Assembly (NCBI GenBank): GCA_012719335.1
Contig: JAAYAO010000070.1
Span: 1-18,022, forward strand
Direction of reading: 5' to 3'
Source: Propionibacterium sp.
GTDB taxonomy: Bacteria; Actinomycetota; Actinomycetes; Propionibacteriales; Propionibacteriaceae
Length of the DNA: 18,022 nucleotides
The position numbers were made by a program, and so were the translations under genes. Within the stretch, counting starts at the first letter, position 1. Each line of letters starts with the position of its first letter. Of the stretch, positions 14,170 through 18,022 are shown piece by piece. A model generated the notes under the pieces. That model searched no databases. It was not told where the DNA came from and was given only the letters and a program-made list of their open reading frames with translations.

Positions 14170-15041
14170 CGGTTCGCTCCCTTGCTGATTTCCTGGCTGA
14201 TCCGGTTCGCCGACAGCACCACCGCGACCACGAGCAGGCCGGGCAGGGTGGTCAGCCACCAGGCGGTGCCGACGTAGGTGCGGCCCTCGGCGATCAGCAG
14301 GCCCCATTCCGGGGTGGGTGGTGGGGCGCCGTAGCCGAGGAACCCCAGGGTGGAGATCGCCAGGATCGCCGCGCCGAACTGCAGGGCGGCCAGCGCGATC
14401 ACCGCGTTCAGCGAGTTCGGCAGGACGTGCCGGCGCAACACCGCCAGGAAGGTGCCGCCGGAGCCGAAGGCGGCTTCGACGTAGTCGGTGCGGCGCACCC
14501 GCATCACCTCGGCCCGCGACACCCGGGCGAAGGTGGCGACCGAGGTGACCCCGACCGCGATGGCGGCGTTGGTGGTGCCGAAACCGAGCAGGATGATCAC
14601 GCTCAGCGCCAGCAGCAGGGCGGGCACCGACAGCAGTACGTCGACCAGGCGCATCAGCGCCGAGTCGGCCAGGCCGCCGATCGACCCGGCCAGCAGCCCG
14701 ATCGTGGTGCCGGCCACCAGGCCGACGGCGACCGCGATCGCGGCCGCGCCCAGGGAGTGCACCGCGCCGTGCACGACCCGGCTGAACAGGTCGCGTCCGG
14801 TGGCATCGGTGCCGAACCAGTGTGCAGCGCTGGGCGCCTGCAGGGCTTCGCGGGCGGTGCCGATCAGCGGGTCGTGGGCGGTGAACAGCCCGGGGGCGAT
14901 CGCGAACCCGAGCACCAGCGCGAGGGTTGCGATGGCCAGCAGCAGGCCCGGTCGGCGCAGGCCGCGCAGCCCGGCGGTGCCGAGGCCGGTCACGGTGCGG
15001 GGGGCCGTGCGGGCCCCGGCTTCCCATTCCATCGTGGTCAT
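14166..15041 (-). CDS. ABC transporter permease (DppC type)
   Basis: Inner-membrane permease of 291 aa for a peptide/nickel-type importer. After a cytoplasmic N-terminus comes the first helix (about 32-54), then the DppC-typical HWFGTDATGRDLFSRV (from 73) and a run of hydrophobic helices from about 95. The coupling EAA loop is seen as DYVEAAFGSGGTFLAVLRRH, which would contact the fused ATPase. The C-terminal WGLLIAEGR and the following helix complete the usual pattern. Length is normal for the family. The start ATG overlaps the DppB-type stop by 4 bases (ATGA), and the stop overlaps the ATPase start in the same way. Confidence 0.93.
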   Translation of the reverse strand: MTTMEWEAGARTAPRTVTGLGTAGLRGLRRPGLLLAIATLALVLGFAIAPGLFTAHDPLIGTAREALQAPSAAHWFGTDATGRDLFSRVVHGAVHSLGAAAIAVAVGLVAGTTIGLLAGSIGGLADSALMRLVDVLLSVPALLLALSVIILLGFGTTNAAIAVGVTSVATFARVSRAEVMRVRRTDYVEAAFGSGGTFLAVLRRHVLPNSLNAVIALAALQFGAAILAISTLGFLGYGAPPPTPEWGLLIAEGRTYVGTAWWLTTLPGLLVVAVVLSANRISQEISKGANR

Positions 15042-15982
15042 GCCGTCCTCACTGTCTTCTTCAGTCGGGGGTCGATCAACGGGGAGATCAGGTCGACCAG
15101 CAGGTTCGCGACCACGAACACCACCGCGGCCAGCACCACGATCGCCTGCAGCACCGCGACGTCCTGGTTGGCGACGGCCTGTTCGGTGAGCCGGCCGATA
15201 CCGGCGCGGCCGAACACGGTTTCGGTGACCACCGCACCGGCGATCAGCTCACCGAGCAGCACCCCGGCGATGGTCAGGGTCGGCACCAGCGCGTTGCGGG
15301 CGACGTTGCGGGTCAGCACCCACCAGCGCGAGGCCCCCTTGGCCCGCACCACCGCGACGAACGGCTGGCGCTGCACGTCCTCGATGGAGCGCACCAGGAT
15401 CTGGGCGAGCGGGGCGCTGATCGGGACGGCCAGGGTGAGCACCGGCAGCACCAGGGATTCGACCGGGCCGCCGCCGATCACCTTGATCAGGCCCAGTTGG
15501 AAGGAGAACACCTGGATCAGCACCATCGCCAACCAGAACACCGGCACCGAGATGAACACCGACGGCAGCGCGGCCAGCAGGTTGCGCAGCCACGGGTTGC
15601 GCGCCCAGGTGGCGGTGAAGGCGATCAGTACCGCGAGCAGCACCGCGGTGGTGAAGCCGAGCACGGCCAGCAGGGCGGTTTGCGGCAGCACCTCGGCGAT
15701 CAGGCCGCCGACGGCCGTCCCGTTCTGGATCGAGTACCCGAAGTCTCCGACCAGGAAGCCGGCCAGGGTGTGCAGGTAGGCCTGCCAGATCGGGGTGTCG
15801 GCGCCGTAGGCGGCCCGGATCGCCTCGATCTCGGCCTGGGACAGGCCCAGGTCGGGGTTCTCGAACTTGATCAGCATCGCGTCCCCGGGCAGCGCCTGCA
15901 GCAGCACGAAGGCCCCGGTGAAGGCCAGCGCGATGACCAGTAGGGCTTGGCCGAGACGGCTCAGCACGGCGCGTCCGGTCAT
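15038..15982 (-). CDS. ABC transporter permease (DppB type)
   Basis: Inner-membrane permease of 314 aa pairing with the DppC-type subunit. The N-terminus has the family layout: first helix (about 10-30), the ALPGDA motif, then a long periplasmic loop with LSQAEIEAIRAAYGAD and LVGDFGYSIQNG. Five further helices follow. The EAA coupling region reads FVAVVRAKGASRWWVLTRN, followed by GELIAGAVVTETVFGRAGIGRL, a strong DppB signature. The start is ATG 15982, overlapping the stop of the binding-protein gene by 4 bases (ATGA). The stop overlaps the next permease start likewise. Confidence 0.93.
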   Translation of the reverse strand: MTGRAVLSRLGQALLVIALAFTGAFVLLQALPGDAMLIKFENPDLGLSQAEIEAIRAAYGADTPIWQAYLHTLAGFLVGDFGYSIQNGTAVGGLIAEVLPQTALLAVLGFTTAVLLAVLIAFTATWARNPWLRNLLAALPSVFISVPVFWLAMVLIQVFSFQLGLIKVIGGGPVESLVLPVLTLAVPISAPLAQILVRSIEDVQRQPFVAVVRAKGASRWWVLTRNVARNALVPTLTIAGVLLGELIAGAVVTETVFGRAGIGRLTEQAVANQDVAVLQAIVVLAAVVFVVANLLVDLISPLIDPRLKKTVRTA

Positions 15983-17640
15983 CGGGTCACCCAGGTGTTG
16001 TGGAAGGACGGCCGGCCGATCGCCTCGGTCTCGAAGCCGTGCACGACCTGCGGGTTCAGCGCGAAGACCTGCGGTTCCTCGAACAGCGGGATCACGTAGT
16101 ACTGGTCGAGCAGGTACTCCTGAACGTCCTGGCTGGCCTTGATCCGGGCGTCGCCGTCGGCGGTGGAGGCGACGGTTTCGAGCAGGGTTTCCAGCTCGGG
16201 GTCGCCGATCGAGTCGTCGGCCGGGTCGCGGTTCAGCAGCACGTTGCGGTTGACCGAGTGGTACTGCGACTTGATCACATCCAGGTCGGCCCGGCCCACC
16301 ATCGAGTGATACACCTGCATCTGGTCGGCGTCCTGAATGGCCTGGGTGGCGGTGCCGGAGTCGGCGCGCAGAATCTGCAGATCGATGCCCAGTTCGGTCT
16401 TCCACTGCTGGGAGACCAGGGTCATCACGTCGAAGGAGCGCGGCTGCGGCTTGGCCTCGTTGACGACCAGGGTGAGCTTCTTGCCGTCCTTCTCGCGGAT
16501 GCCGTCGGCGCCGAGGGTCCAGCCGGCCTCGTCCAGCAGTTCACGGGCCTGTTCCGGGTCGTGTTCGAGCTTGCCGGAGAGGTCTTCGTAGCCCAGCGCG
16601 GTCGCGCCGAGCACCGAGGTGGCCAGCGGGTAGTTGTCGGTGAACAGGGTGTCGACGATCTCCTGCCGGTTGGTGCCCAGGCTCAGCGCCCGGCGAACGT
16701 TGATGTCGCTGAGGAACTCGTGGCGGAAGCGCAGGTTGAGGCCGTTGTTCACCCCGCGGGTCTGCGGAGCGAGCAGTTCGGCCCCGGCGCCGGTGACGGC
16801 GGGTTCGTCGGTGGCGGCGATCTGGCGGGCCACATCGCCCTGCCCGGAGGTCAGGGCACCGACCCGAACCCCGGATTCGGGGGTGATCACGTAGGTGATC
16901 CGGTCGAGATAGGGGCGGCCCTGGTTCGGGGAGGATTCCGGAGCCCAGGCGTAGTCCTCGCGGGCGACCAGCACCACTTCGGCACCGACCTTCTCCGACT
17001 CGACCACGAACGGCCCGGAACCGATCACCTCGGTGCCGTTGCCGGCGCCGAAGTCCTCGAAACCGCCTTCCAGGGTGGCCGGGGAGAGCAGCCCGGAGTT
17101 GATCGTCGAGGTGGCCTGCAGGAAGCCCGGCGAGGGGGCGGAGAAGTGGAAGACGACGTGGGTGTCGTCGATCACCTCGGAGCGTTCGTAGTTGTTCACC
17201 GCCTCCGATACCTGCAGCCCGCGCTGCGGATCGCCGGTGCCGTAGAGATCGAAGTTCGCGGCCACCGCGGCGGCATCCAGCTTGGTGCCGTCGGAGAAGG
17301 TCACGTCGTCGCGGATCGTGAAGGAGTACTCGGTGGCGTCGTCGTTGACCGACCATTCGGTGGCGATCCACGGCTCGAACTCGAGGGTCTCGGGGTTCTG
17401 GTACACCAGCCGGTCGGTGATCTGGTTGACCAGGCCGCCGTTGGGGTAGAAGCCGCCAGCCGGCGGGTAGAGGGAGTCGTGCGGGACGGCTTCGAGGTAG
17501 GTCAGGGAGCCGCCGGTGACCGGGTCGCCGGCCGGTTCCTGGTCGGCGCCATCGGCTGCCCCGCCGCAGGCGGTCAGGGCGAACAGCGATAGCGCGCCGA
17601 GGGCTGCGACCGCAGCGGACTTCCAACGGGAACGGGACAT
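15979..17640 (-). CDS. Lipoprotein substrate-binding protein, SBP_bac_5 family (KPN_01854-like)
   Basis: Extracytoplasmic solute-binding lipoprotein of 553 aa and first gene of the seven-gene operon. The signal peptide has a basic start (SRSRWK), a hydrophobic core and the lipobox LTAC with Cys25 as the lipidated residue. The mature protein shows the family-5 pattern: GGSLTYLEAVPHDSLYPP, TDRLVYQNPETLEFEPWIATEW, the YSFTIRDDVTFSDGTKLDA block (about 115-133) and the late RRALSLGTNRQEI. These proteins bind peptides, nickel chelates, opines or sugars. ATG 17640 was chosen because it gives a proper signal peptide, with AAAGG about 8 bases upstream. The operon context with a luciferase-like enzyme fits the KPN_01854 type I remember. 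The ligand is not predictable from the sequence. Confidence 0.92.
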   Translation of the reverse strand: MSRSRWKSAAVAALGALSLFALTACGGAADGADQEPAGDPVTGGSLTYLEAVPHDSLYPPAGGFYPNGGLVNQITDRLVYQNPETLEFEPWIATEWSVNDDATEYSFTIRDDVTFSDGTKLDAAAVAANFDLYGTGDPQRGLQVSEAVNNYERSEVIDDTHVVFHFSAPSPGFLQATSTINSGLLSPATLEGGFEDFGAGNGTEVIGSGPFVVESEKVGAEVVLVAREDYAWAPESSPNQGRPYLDRITYVITPESGVRVGALTSGQGDVARQIAATDEPAVTGAGAELLAPQTRGVNNGLNLRFRHEFLSDINVRRALSLGTNRQEIVDTLFTDNYPLATSVLGATALGYEDLSGKLEHDPEQARELLDEAGWTLGADGIREKDGKKLTLVVNEAKPQPRSFDVMTLVSQQWKTELGIDLQILRADSGTATQAIQDADQMQVYHSMVGRADLDVIKSQYHSVNRNVLLNRDPADDSIGDPELETLLETVASTADGDARIKASQDVQEYLLDQYYVIPLFEEPQVFALNPQVVHGFETEAIGRPSFHNTWVTR

Positions 17641-17772
17641 GGTGGTGCCTTTCGGGTATTGGCAGAGCCCGATCACGGTGTGCGATCGGTGGTGAAGCTC
17701 GGGATGAGTGGTGTGGGTGGATGGGTGGTCACGCGGTTTCGCGATGGGTGCTGCGGGCCGGTGTCACCTCGC

Positions 17773-17849
17773 CTGCTGCAAACCGCCTCGTCGTGGCCCG
17801 ATAACCGCGCCATCGCGATAACGGCCCGTATGAAGGCGGTTTGCAGCAG
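17773..17849. repeat. 16-bp perfect inverted repeat with 45-base centre
   Basis: The arms CTGCTGCAAACCGCCT (17773-17788) and its exact complement (17834-17849) flank a centre with two copies of CGATAAC in direct orientation (around 17799-17805 and 17815-17821). It may be paired operators for a looping regulator or a large RNA hairpin. No coding frame explains it. Confidence 0.75.
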
Positions 17850-17856
17850 CAGTGAA
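17828..17856 (-). promoter_or_regulatory. Weak promoter candidate for the ABC/monooxygenase operon
   Basis: On the minus strand TTCACT (17851-17856) is followed by a 17-base spacer and TCATAC (17828-17833). The spacer contains all 16 bases of the right arm of the inverted repeat. The -10 match is poor, so the call is tentative. Confidence 0.25.
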
Positions 17857-17978
17857 ACCAGCGGTGCTGCGTCGGTTGAGCAGGCGGTGCAGCCGCCGTG
17901 TCGCTTGTACCGAGCTACGTCGAAGTGAAATCAGCGGGCGAATCCACGCTGAAAACACGAACAGGGGGTTGGCGGGTG

Positions 17979-18022
17979 GTGAACCCGGACCTCGTCAGCG
18001 CACGGCGGAGCCCCAAGGGCTC
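17979..18022 (+). CDS. Possible start of a divergent gene, partial
   Basis: A GTG at 17979 (or 17976) opens a frame to the window end reading VNPDLVSARRSPKG. A GGGGG tract 12 bases upstream could be a weak ribosome site. The basic start followed by RSPKG would suit a regulator such as a TetR protein, but 14 residues cannot establish this. The call rests mainly on position, divergent from the operon. Confidence 0.2.
   Translation, partial: MNPDLVSARRSPKG

Larger units (their letters stand above)
17641..18022. other. Upstream region of the ABC/monooxygenase operon
   Basis: 382 bases without a confident gene. It holds the ribosome site of the binding-protein gene, a small inverted repeat CCGATC/GATCGG (17669-17689), G-rich direct GTGG tracts (17685-17730) and the long inverted repeat at 17773-17849. 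A weak 6-bp repeat TCAGCG/CGCTGA lies around 17931-17952. It is presumably the control region of the minus-strand operon. Confidence 0.6.

Noticed and set aside
16000..17592. 530-codon plus-strand frame
   Set aside because: Antisense to the substrate-binding protein, which has a lipobox and family motifs; the plus frame has none.
1..18022. CRISPR array, insertion sequence, prophage or defence island
   Set aside because: I saw no regularly spaced repeats, transposase, integrase or known defence motifs in either strand.

Overview
The window is very GC-rich DNA with dense genes and many GTG starts and stop-start overlaps, typical of an actinomycete. A zinc-ribbon DUF5318-type gene sits directly upstream of a class A penicillin-binding protein gene, a pairing I know from mycobacteria and their relatives (Rv0049-ponA1). 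The apparent leaderless starts and the LPXTG-like surface protein remnant also fit an actinomycete. I cannot name the genus.

Left part (1-6181) is housekeeping and envelope functions. A DUF5318-type gene and a ponA-like gene (cut by the window edge) form a minus-strand pair. Divergent from them is a HAD phosphatase gene, which converges on and overlaps a DedA/VTT-type membrane protein gene. Next comes a DUF937 protein gene, divergent from a large secreted and membrane-anchored DUF2207 protein gene.

Middle part (6182-9295) holds a tRNA-Ala(UGC) gene, a stand-alone [2Fe-2S] ferredoxin gene and a strong bidirectional terminator. It also holds a surface-protein ORF that seems to have lost both its signal peptide and its membrane anchor, and a Gfo/Idh/MocA oxidoreductase gene.

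Right part (9296-18022) starts with a GntR/UTRA regulator gene divergent from the oxidoreductase gene, with two HutC-like operator candidates between them. Next is a seven-gene minus-strand operon: lipoprotein substrate-binding protein, two permeases, one protein with two fused ABC ATPase domains, a luciferase-like FMN monooxygenase, and two carboxymuconolactone decarboxylase/AhpD-type proteins. Every junction in this operon overlaps by 1 to 4 bases. The layout suggests one unit that imports a small peptide-like or other organic substrate and oxidises it in the cytoplasm, with an AhpD-like thiol protein in support. It resembles the conserved neighbourhood named after Klebsiella KPN_01854-KPN_01858 and Agrobacterium Avi_7169/7170; that match is from memory and the substrate is unknown to me.

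The 382 bases upstream of this operon contain a 16-bp perfect inverted repeat that is probably regulatory. The last bases may be the start of a divergent gene.
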